Source of the DNA: Scenedesmus sp. ARA3
Taxonomy: Eukaryota; Chlorophyta; Chlorophyceae; Sphaeropleales; Scenedesmaceae
Reading direction: 5' to 3'
DNA: 64,000 bases
Assembly: GCA_004335835.1 (NCBI GenBank)
Contig: RWJK01000664.1
Span: 12,432 to 76,431 of the forward strand
This document shows positions 44,001-56,020 of this stretch, in pieces. The translations under genes and the position numbers were made by a program. The first letter of the stretch is position 1. Each line of letters begins with the position of its first letter. Below the pieces are notes generated by a model. The model was not told the origin of the DNA, did not search any database, and was given only the letters and a program-made list of their open reading frames with translations.

Positions 44001-45820
44001 AACATGATGTTGAGCGCGCCGCGCATGTTGAAGGGAGCCATCTCACTCAGGTACAGCGGCGTAGCCTGGCAGCAGCAGCAGCAGCAGCAGCGGCGTCATA
44101 GGCAGTGTCAGCATTCAGGGCTACTGCGTGCACAGCCAAAATGTGTCTGCGCCATCAGCTGGTGTACACAAAAGTACCAGCAGCCTGTGGACACCTGGCT
44201 CGGCAACACACTTTTGCACCAAACAAAGCAATCAGGCCTGCATGAAGGCCCCAAGCAAACACCAAGATGCTCACACAAAGGCAGCAGCAGCAGCAGCCCG
44301 ACGTGCCTTGCCGCACGTACCTGTGTGGCAAAACCGACGCCCACTCCCAGCACGAGGCGGCCCAGCACCAGCATGGCCATGTGCTGTGCAGCATGCTCAA
44401 GCAGCAAGCAGATAGCGAAAGCCTTGATGGTGGATCCCAACACACAATAGAAGGGGCAGCAACCGCAGCTGTCCTCTTTACCTGTGTCGCAAAACCAACG
44501 CCCACTCCCAGCACGAGGCGCCCCAGCACCAGCATGGCCATGTGGATGGCCAGCGTGACCAGCACCGTGCCGCCCAGGAAGCAGGCGCCCCCAGCAATCA
44601 TGGTGGCCTTGCGCCCAAAGCGCCTGCAGGTGTTGAGAGTTGCAGGTAACACATGTTGCAATAGCACAACGCAACATACTGCACAATCACACGTTCAGCA
44701 GGAGCCCCCGCTAGCATGGCTGCTTGAACCTCGGATGCTTAGAAGTGCATCTCCTGCAACATTGTCGTGCCAAGTCATGCGCGCCTTGCGCACTCACATA
44801 ACTACATCTGCTACAGTCCTACCTGCAGGTGTAGCTGCCCACCATGGCTGCTGCCGCGCCAGACAGGAACAGGCAGGACGTGAAGAGCTGCAGCATCTGG
44901 TCATTGAACTTGCAGAAGGGGTCATTGCCCGCCACATGCTATGGGGCAAGAAGGTGAGCCAGCAGGCAGCCAGGCAAGCAGGCAGGCAACAGCGTGCAGC
45001 AGCAGCAGCAACAGGAGGTAAGGTGCAAAGGTTGATAAGCGCTGCAGGCATCATAAATTGCACACTGCTCCAGCTAGCAGCAGCTCATGAGTGTTGAAAC
45101 ACTGCATGTAATCTTACACAGGTGAGCTGCGGTGCTGAAGCAAAAGAGCATGCTGAGCATGCTTGCAGGGGAGGAGCCGGCATTGTCTGGCCGTACACTG
45201 TAAATCATTGTTTAAACGGCTGTGGCGGCAGTAACAGCAGCAGGGCGCTCACGTGTCCGAAGAACCTGGCCTCAAATCCTGAGTGGGAGATGACACCACC
45301 AGTGATACCTGCAAGCAGACACAGCAACAGGAGGCCCAGTTTAAGTACCAGAGCCGTGGCAGCCTGCCTCGCGAACGGCAGCACTGCTGCAATTCCACAG
45401 TAGCTTGCACATGGCAGTCATGGCAAGGCACATCCAGATGCAATCTGCTGCTTGGAGCTGAGTAGGGGCCTTGGCGCAAGTAAACTGCACAAACTGCTAC
45501 ATCCCCAAATCTGCTGCACATGACAGTCAACAGCATCCCTGCAGGATGCCACGATTTGGTGAAAAGCACCGTACAGCCGCGTCCATATCATGTATACGAC
45601 GAACCTAGACACCCACCGGGTCCCAAGGACTACAATGGATGCGTAACTGCGCGTTTCAAGCAAAGCTGGCTCATGTGCACTCACCATTATCGAAGCCGAA
45701 GAGCAGGCCGCCCGAGGCTGCTATCACGGCGATGAGGATCACCGCGCCAGTGGTGTGCCCCGTGTACAGCTTGCAGCGCTCCGCATCAAACGAGCCGACA
45801 GCGACCGCGCCGCCTCCCAT
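41078..45820 (-). CDS. Hexose/H+ symporter, MFS sugar porter family (9 exons, 524 aa)
   Basis: Exons 45820-45685, 45308-45253, 44938-44823, 44623-44482, 44065-43914, 43401-42969, 42392-42238, 42065-41976 and 41372-41078 join in phase and end in TAG. It resembles plant STP and Chlorella HUP-type transporters that import glucose with protons across the plasma membrane. Motifs in order: [24 protein letters not shown] in helix 1 and loop, the GRK(A) motif after helix 2, [37 protein letters not shown], the sugar-binding [39 protein letters not shown], and [11 protein letters not shown] after helix 12. Twelve helices fit. The length is normal for the family. An AT-rich microsatellite and echoes of four exon edges lie in the introns. 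Confidence 0.95.
41525..41587. repeat. AT-rich low-complexity tract
   Basis: About 60 bp of almost pure A/T (AATAAAAAAATAAATAAAAT and onward) stand inside the last intron of the sugar transporter. This contrasts with the very GC-rich surroundings. Confidence 0.85.
41768..41985 (-). repeat. Echoes of transporter exon 8 donor edge, about 100-bp period
   Basis: The exon 8 end with its GTGAGT donor (41970-42000) is repeated almost exactly at 41870-41900 and in degenerate form at 41768-41795. Linked intron sequence is shared. It is a three-copy tandem array with a unit of about 100 bp. Confidence 0.88.
42860..42900 (-). repeat. Echo of transporter exon 6 donor edge
   Basis: It repeats the DRVGRR-coding exon end and following CTG-rich intron, which truly lie at 42940-43000, about 105 bp away. 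Confidence 0.8.
43744..43790 (-). repeat. Echo of transporter exon 5 donor edge
   Basis: The exon 5 end and donor (KPWGWRL-coding, true site 43914/43913) recur about 165 bp downstream in the intron. Confidence 0.85.
44318..44392 (-). repeat. Echo of transporter exon 4 donor edge
   Basis: About 70 bp encoding [21 protein letters not shown] plus donor GTACGT repeat the exon 4 end (44482-44552) with very few changes. It is the longest echo of this gene. Confidence 0.9.
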
Positions 45821-48165
45821 GGTGACCCTGCTGCTGAGTAGATGCCTGCAGCACAGGACAGCAGGTGTGCAGTGAGCGGCCATGGCGGTGTGGTCATGCT
45901 GCTTCTTGAAGTGGATGTGCTTCACCAGCTGGCTCACTCTCAGGAGGTGCCCTGAGGTTGCAGCATCACGTGATGCATGTGTGCCACGGCATGTGCTGCA
46001 GTTTGCCGCTAGACGGTGCCACCGGATGCTACTGATGGTGCTTACAGCATGCTTTAGATACAACAGCAAGCGTTCCATGCGGCTGGAGCTGCAGATGCTG
46101 TTTGCAAACCTCCATCTGCAGTGCTGTTGTGCAGCTGACAGGTCAGCACCGCAGCAATAAGAGGCCTGACACGCCTCTAGTTCGAACAGCCCAGCGTCCT
46201 TCTTCGTTGACCTGAAAATAAGTTAGCTATGCTACGCCGCAATCAGAGACCTGCAGGCTCGAGCCTTCCGTGAGTCCACACGAGACCCGCAGATCGCCCG
46301 CCATTGCTCACCAGGAAGCAACACGCAGGCGACGGACTCAAATATTCACCAGAGCAATCAGATGAGGTTGCTCTGGCTTGTCTGTACGCCGTGGGCTACC
46401 TGCGGATGTCAGACATGCCCAGGTGACTCACGCAGGCCGAGGTGGGTGCCAAGTACAAGGCTTAGATTGCCTCTGTGATGCATACGATCAATGTACTTTG
46501 AAAGCTGTGTCCATGAATGCAGCCTTCGCGGCGTGAACCTGCCGGCAAGTAAACTGCTGCTGCTCTGGCTCGTGCTTACCTGTGCCACCGATCAAAGCAG
46601 TTGATCCACGTGTATCGGAAGAGTAAGCCGCAGTTTTTTGGCTTATGTAGCGAACAAGTACCGTCCTTATGGTGATTTTGGTGCCAAGATTTTTTTTGTC
46701 GCGCGCGTCCTCCAAGATCAAGGTTCCTATAAGGGTTATCTCACCATGCACAGATACAGGTCATCAGCAGGCTCTTCTATCAAGGGCTGCTGCTTGCGTA
46801 TATGAAACTCAACGGGCGAGTGTGACAGCTGACGGGGCAGGCGGGTGACACACTATTTTGGTCTGCGTAGCCACTTATTCAATGATGTCAAACACGTTTA
46901 ATGGCATCTCGTGAGTTTTGTTGCCGTTTTGAGTAGATCCGCTGCCCAGAGAGTGAGAAGTGTTCCGCACTTTTCCGACCCCCTTCCGCCAGCCATCAAT
47001 GCCAGCACACCTGCATCACACCCACATAATCAGAGATGTTTGCAGCATTTACATCAACTGCATCATTTTGCAGGTGCTATTCGCGTTTGTCGCTGAGTAC
47101 AGTGCACTAACTGGTCGCATGCTGGTGAGCTGCAACTTTAAAGCAAGCTTTTTTGATTGAGATCCTGACTTTCATATTTGATTAAAGTTTCAAGGGCTGG
47201 TGGCTTCCTCTGCACGGCTGTCGTAGTGTGGCATGCAAGGAGGTACATGTACAGCTTGTCTTGTTCCCTGCTGACCAGCAGCCGCGGCAGCAGCAGCGGC
47301 AACTCAGCAAGGCTCGCTGCCCGCACACGAAACTTCATGCCAATGGGCACTTGTACAGAAGCACTCCCTGATGTCCCCTGAGCGGTGCTGTTATCGTGGT
47401 TGCAAGGTGTTACACATGGGACACCTGCAGGCTTGGCTAAAAGTCATGAAATCCATGCATTTTATCCACGCACGTGTGTCGATAATCACACACTGACCAT
47501 GGTCAGCTGCCATAACACCTGGCATGTCAAAGCAGCATGTCCCCTGATGAGGCGCACATCTATACACGCGTGGTTGCGGGCGCAGCCATCCTCGCCAACA
47601 CCTTCCAACGATGGAAGCAGCAGCAGCATACACCATCCTCAACTGCAATCAACAGCCAACTTGCTGCTGCAACTCAGGGCAAGTGAGCCCCGCCAGGTAG
47701 CACAGCACACCTACTTCCATCTGCTTCACATGCTAAAAAAACTCTGAAACCTCCATGTTAACACCAACTCTGCCCGCTGATATCCAGCGTGCAGAGTGCT
47801 CCGTCACAAAAGTGCATCAACCCCACTTGCCGCCCTACACTCCGGCTCCCTCTCTTTCCTGTTTGCGCTGTTCACAGCACAATGCACATAACTCAACATC
47901 ACACCCAGTACTGACCCTGCTTGCATGCTCAACTTTTCTCGTCCGTGCTGGCGCACTCAAGTTCACTGCCAGCATCAACAGCAACAGCAATAGCAGCAGC
48001 TGCTTCGCTGCTCAGGCCAATTTGCATGCGGCACTCCTGCTGTTACTCTGCCATGCACCCCACTGCAGCGCGCTGCCAAAAGCCAAAGCATACGCCGTTG
48101 CTGCTGCTGTCTCTCACTTGCCTCCGCTCCACACTACTGCTCACTCAGCTCAATGGCCGCGCTGC
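45821..48165. other. Intergenic region
   Basis: It contains the upstream region of the sugar transporter and the 3' flank of aldolase. The part from 46150 to 47200 is AT-richer and repeat-free. An 87-codon minus-strand frame at 46488-46751 has no recognisable similarity, so I do not call it. The block near 47706-47760 resembles 30232-30286 (dispersed repeat). Confidence 0.4.
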
Positions 48166-48869
48166 TCAGCTGCTGCTGGGGCCTGCCTCCTCCTCGCCCC
48201 TCGCTGCTGCGCTGTTGGCTGCCGCGCGCGCCATGAATGCCGCCTGGCCAGCTGCCACCTTGCCTGCCTGGCCGCCCCACGCCTTGAGCGCAGATGCCTG
48301 CAAGGCAGTTGCATGCAAGCAGCGTATTCACAGAGTTAGGCGAGGTGCCAACACAGCCTGCGTGTTGCTGTGTCTGTAAGCGGGCGAGCATACATGACGA
48401 CAGCACCGCATTGTGCCAGCACAACGGGCATGCGCTGTGCCAGCTGCATCCCTGCTGATAGCTCGTGCAGTTCCGCATTGCTCCTTAAAATGCAATCAAT
48501 GCTGCTGACCACGTTTCCTCCTGTGTAACCGAACAAGTTCCACAGCAATTACACATCGACACTGCCAGCTCTGGCCCTACCCTACCCTGGCCCCAGCACC
48601 GCCCCACCTGCAGTGCGCGGCCGTAGCTGAAGCTGAGCACCCAGGGCTTGGGCCCAGGCAGGGCGCCGCTGTTCATCAGCGCCAGGTGGCGCGTGCTGTC
48701 GGCCTCGCTCTGCCCGCCTGACAGGAACACGATGCCGGGCACAGCAGGGGGCACGGTGCGGCGCAGCACGCGCAGCGTGGCGGCCGCTACCTCTGCTGGC
48801 GCTGCGGGTGCTGCGCTGCTGCCTGGCGTGACCATGTTGGGCTTGAGCAGGATGCCCTCCAGCAGCACG

Positions 48870-48901
<32 letters not shown>

Positions 48902-51372
48902 GCATATTTGCATTGTGGTTGATCACTGCACAAACGAAGCTGTAGTGCTGGGGTGACACGATTACGGTGTGCAGCATGGCCTCCAGCAGCATGCCTGGCG
49001 GCAGCAGCAGCAGGCATGGGCCATGTTGACACGCAGCGACATAGCTTCAGCCACTGCACATGCCACTGGTGTATGTTGTACTGCGATGGTTCCGTAGAAT
49101 TTGGGACGCGGGTGATGCGTCAGCACATGCAATACATGGATACTCAAACGCACACCATGGCGCCGGGCGTTGTACGACAGCATTGGCAGCTACAACCACA
49201 CATGCACATGCTGTGAAGCCTCTGCTGAGCACATGGTGATGCCACATCAGGGCCTGGCCTCCCAGCTGCACCTGCATCATCCAACTCCTTCAACACTGCC
49301 ACCAGTACCCACCACTCACCACATCACAAATTCCTGCCAAAGGCGGCTGAAAGATCACGTGCACATGCTGTACGGCCACCGTTCAGCACAGTGCAACGAA
49401 CAGTCCACCACAGCACACACAAACACAGCAGCGCCTCCTTTCATCAGGGATGCACACACTATCCTGGCCCCCCAGCCTCACCTGCATCAGCCAGCTCCTT
49501 GAACACTGCCGCCAGCACCCGCCACTCACTACAGCACACAGGCCTGAATAGGCATTTACAAGAACACAGGCACATGCTGTACAGCCTCCGTTCAGCACAA
49601 TGCACTATAACTGCCCCAGCAGCCGCACCTGCATCGGCCAGCTCCTTGAACACTGCCGCCAGCACCCGCTGCGTGACAGCCTCACACAGCTCAATGCCGT
49701 GGGCCCCATCAGCCAGCACCTCAGGCTCCACAATAGGCACTAAGCCAGCTGCCTGGCTGATGGCAGCATACAGTGCCAGGCCCCTTGCAGCAGCAGCCAC
49801 GGCTGCCTCGCTGGGCAGGCCAGGGGTGTTGGCTGTAGCCTGGCGGATGTGGATGACGGCGCGCCACTTGGCGAAGGAGGCGCCTGCTGCCTTGTAGGCG
49901 GCGCAGCGTGCGGCCAGGTTGTCAAAGCCTTGCGTGAAGGACTCTTCTGGGCTGGCCGGCAAGGGGGCCAGGCCTATCAAAGAAGGAGCGTGCAAGGCAG
50001 CAGCGGCAGTGGTAGCAGCAAGAGCAGCGGCAGCAGCAGCAGGAGCACAAAAGAGTGCGGGTGCTGGGGAGGTGTATCTGTTCACAGGTCTATGAAGATA
50101 CAACCCCTCTGCACTGCCTCTGCACAGGCGGCACGGCTGGTGTAGTTAAGACGTGGCAAAGCAACGCAGCAGCGGCAAGGTTGAGCTTGCAGTTTGTCCA
50201 GCATGTGAGTCATGGTATCAGCTTGCGCCTGGTTGTGTGTGCACTGCCAGCAAGTTCCGTGCTGACCTGGTCAATTGACAACTTGCGGCAGCAGAGCTGC
50301 TGCCCCTGGTGGCTGGTCAACACAAGGTTGTCAGCGCCACCTCGCACCTGTTTCGCGCCAGCAGCATGCGCAGCAGCTGCAGCCAGCACGCGACAACACA
50401 TGCTACTTGCTGCTTATTGCATTGGCTGCCGCTGCACTGTCCACCTATGCGCTCCTCCCACCACCATGGCACCTGTTGCTTCACCCTCACCTGTGCCCAC
50501 CTTGATGCTATCTGCTGCCAAATGGCTGCTGCCTCCTGCTCACCCCTCCCCACGTGTAACCCCCCAACCCACCCGCCCCCACCTGTGTCCACCTTGATCC
50601 CCAGCAGCACGCCCCTGCTGCTCAGCTGCTGCACCAGCCGCGCCTGACCAGCTGCAGCAGCACCTCCAGCCTCGTCATCAGCCTGCAGCAGCGTCTCCTC
50701 ATACAGAATGGCCCCGCTGATGTGCTGCTCGATGCCGGGCGAGGTGAACAGCATGCGGCGCAGCGCAGCGCGGTTGGGGGCGCTGTTGGCCACACCAATG
50801 CTTGCCAGGCGCTTGCCGACTGTGGTGGTGGACTCATCGGCTGCCAGGATGCCGCGGTTGCCAGCCACCAGCTGCAGAGGGCGCAGCAAGACAGGTATAG
50901 CACGGGTTTGTTTGTGCAGATGTGTGCGGAGCATGTACTTCCAGCTGCTGCTTTGCTGGCACCGCTGGCTGCTGCAAATGGGCACAGCTGCGGATGCTCT
51001 ATACCAATGCATACAATCAGTAGGTCACACGAATGTTGAGTGTAATCACACAATAATGACATGGTATGGCAAACCAGGCAGGCCTCTGGGCGTGCCAAGT
51101 GAGCATGTCACTGGCTGGGCAGGCCAGTCTCACTGCTGGGCGAGTTCAGCAGCTGAGGAGCAAGCACAGCACAACCGTCCTAAATATCTTGGTGAAGCGC
51201 TGTAATGTCTGCAGTAATGTGTGCAGCTGTTCGATTGCACCATTTGTTTGGGATTGGTGCTGCTGCGTCTGCTGCTGCTGTCAGGGGAGGTACAGCTGCA
51301 ACTGCTGCTTCTTCTGCTGTGCTGCAGGCCTACCTGCTTAGCAACAGACGCAAGCTCCTCTATGTTGGACAT
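48166..51372 (-). CDS. FBA: Fructose-bisphosphate aldolase, class I (5 exons, 355 aa)
   Basis: Exons 51372-51334, 50871-50583, 49973-49629, 48870-48608 and 48297-48166 join in phase and end in TGA. The enzyme splits fructose-1,6-bisphosphate into dihydroxyacetone phosphate and glyceraldehyde-3-phosphate through a Lys Schiff base. Motifs: [42 protein letters not shown], the substrate-binding Lys in [15 protein letters not shown], the class I signature [13 protein letters not shown] with the Schiff-base Lys, and FLSGGQSE. The protein starts directly with the conserved N-terminal helix, so it is probably cytosolic, with no plastid transit peptide. The C-terminus ends GPSSS rather than the family's usual terminal Tyr. 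Echoes of exon edges lie in introns 3 and 4. Confidence 0.95.
48957..49015 (-). repeat. Echo of aldolase exon 4 acceptor edge
   Basis: A CCAG followed by sequence like the start of exon 4 (VLLEG-coding, true start 48870) occurs at about 48970-48998. It is separated from the true site by a CAG run and then diverges. Confidence 0.6.
49287..49525 (-). repeat. Two echoes of aldolase exon 3 donor edge
   Basis: The exon 3 end ([20 protein letters not shown] with GT donor, true end 49629) recurs at 49486-49525 with near identity and more diverged at 49287-49322. Shared intron sequence (GCACATGCTGTA) accompanies them. Confidence 0.88.
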
Positions 51373-54300
51373 GTTGGAATGCGGCCCACAGCTCCTATGA
51401 TCCACGGCTTCGCCAATGTGCGTGTCCAGATGCACTACGATCAGCAGGAGGCAAACGAGCAGCATCGACGAGGCATGGCAATTGCTTTGAAATGTGTTTT
51501 GGATTCATACAGCACACGTTTTGCAGTTAGTGCGGCCAATGCGCCTGGTAGGGTTGGCGGTTCTGCGCCTAACCCCTCGCCATGGTAGAGCTGCACCTGG
51601 CTAGGCTGGTGCTGTGAAATCGAAGCTGGCGCAAAATTCGGCCACTCACAGTTCAACAATGCTTTGATGGAATCTATAAAGTTGAAATCATCAAAATACA
51701 TTGCACATCACTTGCCAGACACATGTCAGAAGGGATAGGCTTCCTTCTTTACCATGGACGTGCAGCTGCAGGCCGCCTGCGGCAGGACCAGGCTCACTGA
51801 AAACATGGAATGACCTGATACATCTGCATCCCTCAATTCCCGGTCAATATAAACCATCGTCAAAGCTTCTCACGTTGCCATCAATTCAAGCAGCACAGAA
51901 GCATATGTTGTTGTGGTACTACCACTAGTAGTGCGCGCACTACCAACATACTATGTTAGCTATGATAGCCTAATATGGTATTGCCTGCTTGTAGCCGTGG
52001 CTGCTTCTGTTTTGGCCCGTATCAGAAACACAAGTACGCATGTGGATCCTGGAGTTGTAGCGCCATTTTGTCAAAACGGCAGCAATGCACACAGCTGTCA
52101 GCGTTGCCTGAAAGGGAGCTTCAGTGACAGGATGCCGCGGCGCCGTGCAGGTGACTGCCAGGTGGCCCTTCGCTGCTGCGGGCACCAAGCACTGTGTCAC
52201 GGTGGTTCTGCTGCCTGGAGACAGAAATCTCTCATGTGTGCACTATGTTACACATGCCCACGTCGGTTCACATCCTTTTAGCCGTGCTCCAGGAATGAGT
52301 CCGGACATCCTGAAACAGGAACAACTGCACTGCCGTGAATCTTGCCACTGTCAGTCACAGACAGCAACATTGCTGTATGTTAACATGTGCATGCACCTGA
52401 CCGCTCAGCCGCTCAGCGACGTCATGCAGGTTCAGCACCCAACCTGCCAGGCTGGTTGAGTTTGCATACAATTGCAACCACATCATGCATGCTGCTGCAT
52501 CATCCGCCGCTGGCACCATAGACATGTCCGACCACCCTGCACACTGAAGCAATTCGTTGCCACCAGGGCGCCGCCGGCACTGATGCCGGGCATCATTAAA
52601 TGGACATGCACCACAACCTCCAGGCCGCTGCAGCACAGGCACTGCAGCTGACAGCAGAGTCATCGTGATCCTGTGCATTGTACAGCTGATAACGCTTGTC
52701 GAACTGCTGACAGACATGTTCCTGTATCAAACATGCAAGACGAGCACGTCTCCGCAACACGTATCCACTGCAGGCCAACACTGCTGTCAATGCAAGATAC
52801 AATCATACCTGCCTAGACGCTGCCAACTGCTGCAGCAGCGCCCTGTCAGAACATGGGTACACAAGGCTTGCGGCGGCTGTTACCACGTCCAGGAGAGCAT
52901 TACATGCCCCACCACATATAAACTGCAGGTTGCACCCCAACAAACACTGCCACCGTCCAACACGGTGCACTGGCAGAACATGGAGAAACATAAACACTTA
53001 CAAACAATGTAGCAGCTAACATGCACAGCCAGCAGATGTGCGGCATGAGAAAAAAACAAACACAGAGCAAGACGAGGATGAGAGCATTTGCAGGCTGGCA
53101 AGCAATTCGTCAAAGACACGCAAAGTCTATGTGCGTTGCCCCAACCTGCAGACAGCCTGCCTGCCTGTGTGACGCGAACAGCTCACACAACAGGGTGATC
53201 CATCACACACTTCCATGCCCCTGCGTCTGTCAATCTGACTATATGCCGCGCGTGCCCAAGCAAGCGCAGGGCTCCCAGTCGCGTCCATGTGCAGCAAGGC
53301 GCGCTCAAACCCATTGAGCGTCAAGAAGCTGCTGCCCACAAACAACAAGCTGCAAGGGGTGACAATACATTACCCTGGAGCTGCATCTGGGACACATTGA
53401 CTGAGGCGCTCACAGTAATGACACAAGTCGTAAGCCATACATGCAATATGCTGTACAGCACATGAAAGCATATGTTTCGCACAATGCTCGTGCACTGTCC
53501 TAACAGTGTGCCGTACAGCCGCTGTACGCGCAGATGTGGCACGTCTGCTGACACACGGCGCGTGTCACCAATCGTAAAATGCATGATGCAGGTCCTTATT
53601 CCTCATAACGTGCAGATGAAGCAGGTCATTAAAACACTCACAGAAAAACAGCTGCCCTTCAAATTTTCGCGCGCTACCGTCAGCAAATGTCTGCATCGGC
53701 TGCTCTGCCACGCCAAGTCGCTTCATGCTGCACCATTACACTGGTGCAGTGAATTGGCAAACACAGCCAAGTCAGCAGCAGGAGGCCTCTTGCCTAGACA
53801 AGGGGTGAAGCAATCGAGCCTAAAAAATCTCAAGGTAAGAAGGCCGCAATGCAATGCACGTCTCAGCATGGAACCCATGTGGCAGCAATGAAATGCATAC
53901 CTGTTAGCCGTCCCTGGCGAACCTGTCAGGGACGTTGCCAGCTGCAACTGTGGCTGCCTTACAACTGTAAAGCACTGCAGTGCAGAATAACAACATACAC
54001 TCAGACGATCGCAATGGCAGAAAGCAGCCCGGCAGGTACATCGCTTGCTGCTGTCTCTACCCCGATGGCGGCAACAGGAACGCTGCCAAACTGCATGCAA
54101 GACATGGCAAAGTGTTCACAAAGCATGAGCAAATTGGCTCACCCATAGGGGCTGCAAGGAAAGCACAGCAGGTCTGAAATGGTGCTGCAAGACTACCAAG
54201 TGCTTTGCACCCGGCCGACACAATGCATAACCAAAAACGCTGCAGTCAACATTGCACATCAGCCAACATCACAGCCTAAACAGATGCAACGATGATCCAA

Positions 54301-55863
54301 CCAGACACAAGCAAGCAACAGTCTTTCACCATCCCACGCACGTCTGTCAGTGTAGACACTTATCTTATTGCGCAAGCAAACTACAACAGGCATTGCATGC
54401 AGAGGACACCTCAGGGCAATCAAACAAACGACTTTGATAATTTGCACACGCGACTTGCACATACGCAACTCACAAAGGCGTACATGACATGCAGCATCAC
54501 CAGGTGAAGTTGCTGTGATGGCTGTTTGCACAACAGAAGAAACAACCGTCTTCAAGCAGGCCTGATTTTATCATGTAAGCCACAAAGCAAAGCTCCACCT
54601 ACTCACGAACAAACAGCAAGCCAATGCAGCAAGCACAGCAACACATCAGCAATAGGAGCACATCAACATCTGCAGCATGGACCACCTGCAGCAGCAACTC
54701 TCCAAGCAGCCCTAACACAGCATGCATGACGTTATATGCCATGGATACCGTATCCTGAGAACGTGTAAGGCCGCTGCTGGCCATGGTAGGCCATCTCACA
54801 ACGGCCCCAGGTGTACAAAGCATGAGCATGCCGAGTGATCCAAACACTGTTTGGACATGTGGGGCAAGACAGACATAGCATGCCATGCAACAGCAAAGAC
54901 ACAGACCGACACCTTTCAGAATGCACGCAGTGCATGCAACGAGCACTTGACCTGATGCAAGGCTGGTAGGACACTGATATAAAATTGACCACAACCCAAT
55001 TCCACCACTATATGGCAATGCTCAACATATGCATGCAAACTGCTGGCACATGCCGTGTGCCCGGCACGCACAGATGCAGCCATAACCAGCATGACAACAT
55101 GTGAAGTGATATACACTGCATCGCTGGTGCAGCAACTCAGCGCAGTCTGCAAAGCAAACTGTAAGGCAAACCAGGCGTTACAAGAGCAAACAAACTCGTG
55201 GTTCCCAACTGGGGTTTATGTATGTTGCTGGCAGGTGCTTGCCACTACATGCGGCACATGCCATCCATCCCAATTCATCCCTAGTCATAGCAGGCTGGCT
55301 TCAGCTGCGGAGGACACTGCCATGCCGAAGCAGCAGTGCACATCTGATGCATCTGCCAGCATTGAACGGCCAACCAGTCAAGCCACAAATGCAACGTGCT
55401 GGCTCCGGCAAAGCCAAACAGAGCTGCAGCAACCTGCATTAGAACACACCAGTGCACAGCAGCAGTGCGTCGTGCAAAGTTTGCGCGAGTGCCAGGCAGC
55501 AGTGCAGCAGGAGGCTGCTCTGCTCAGCTGCCACATGCTGGGAGCTGCCACATGCTGGTTGTCATTTGCGGCAAGCCCCCCTCACACTTTCACAGACCTG
55601 TGCACCACGTCAGGTCAGCGTCATCCACAAACTTAAACTGCGCCCGCAAGACAACCTCAAAAAAACGTAACAACCTACGTGCATGTCACCGCTTGCTGGC
55701 AACCAAGACAGGCCACAAACTGGTGAAGCTGCTGCTCTGCATCACATACCAATTGAACACCCACCAACAAGGGAACACAAGACAAGGGATAGCGCAGCCA
55801 TGCTGCATTAACCACACCCAGCTGAGGGGAGCAGCTGCGCTCAAGCTGCCATGCCTGCACGCA
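51373..55863. other. 4.5-kb region without a recognisable gene
   Basis: It lies upstream of aldolase and downstream of the second Gln-rich gene. It has the lowest repeat content of the window and an AT-richer composition. I scanned both strands and found only short frames without recognisable motifs, no tRNA and no transposase signature. The aldolase promoter must be in its left part. Confidence 0.4.
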
Positions 55864-55973
55864 TCACATCAGGCCGCCGGGTGGCAGCGGCAGTGATGCG
55901 GACCTGGCCATGCCCAGGCTGCTGCTGGCAGCAGGCTGCGGGGCAGCAGCAGCTGCAGAGTGCATTGACAGGC

Positions 55974-56020
<47 letters not shown>

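Noticed and set aside
46488..46751. 87-codon minus-strand frame with non-repetitive composition
   Set aside because: No recognisable motif and no consistent splice partners. It lies in probable promoter DNA of the sugar transporter.
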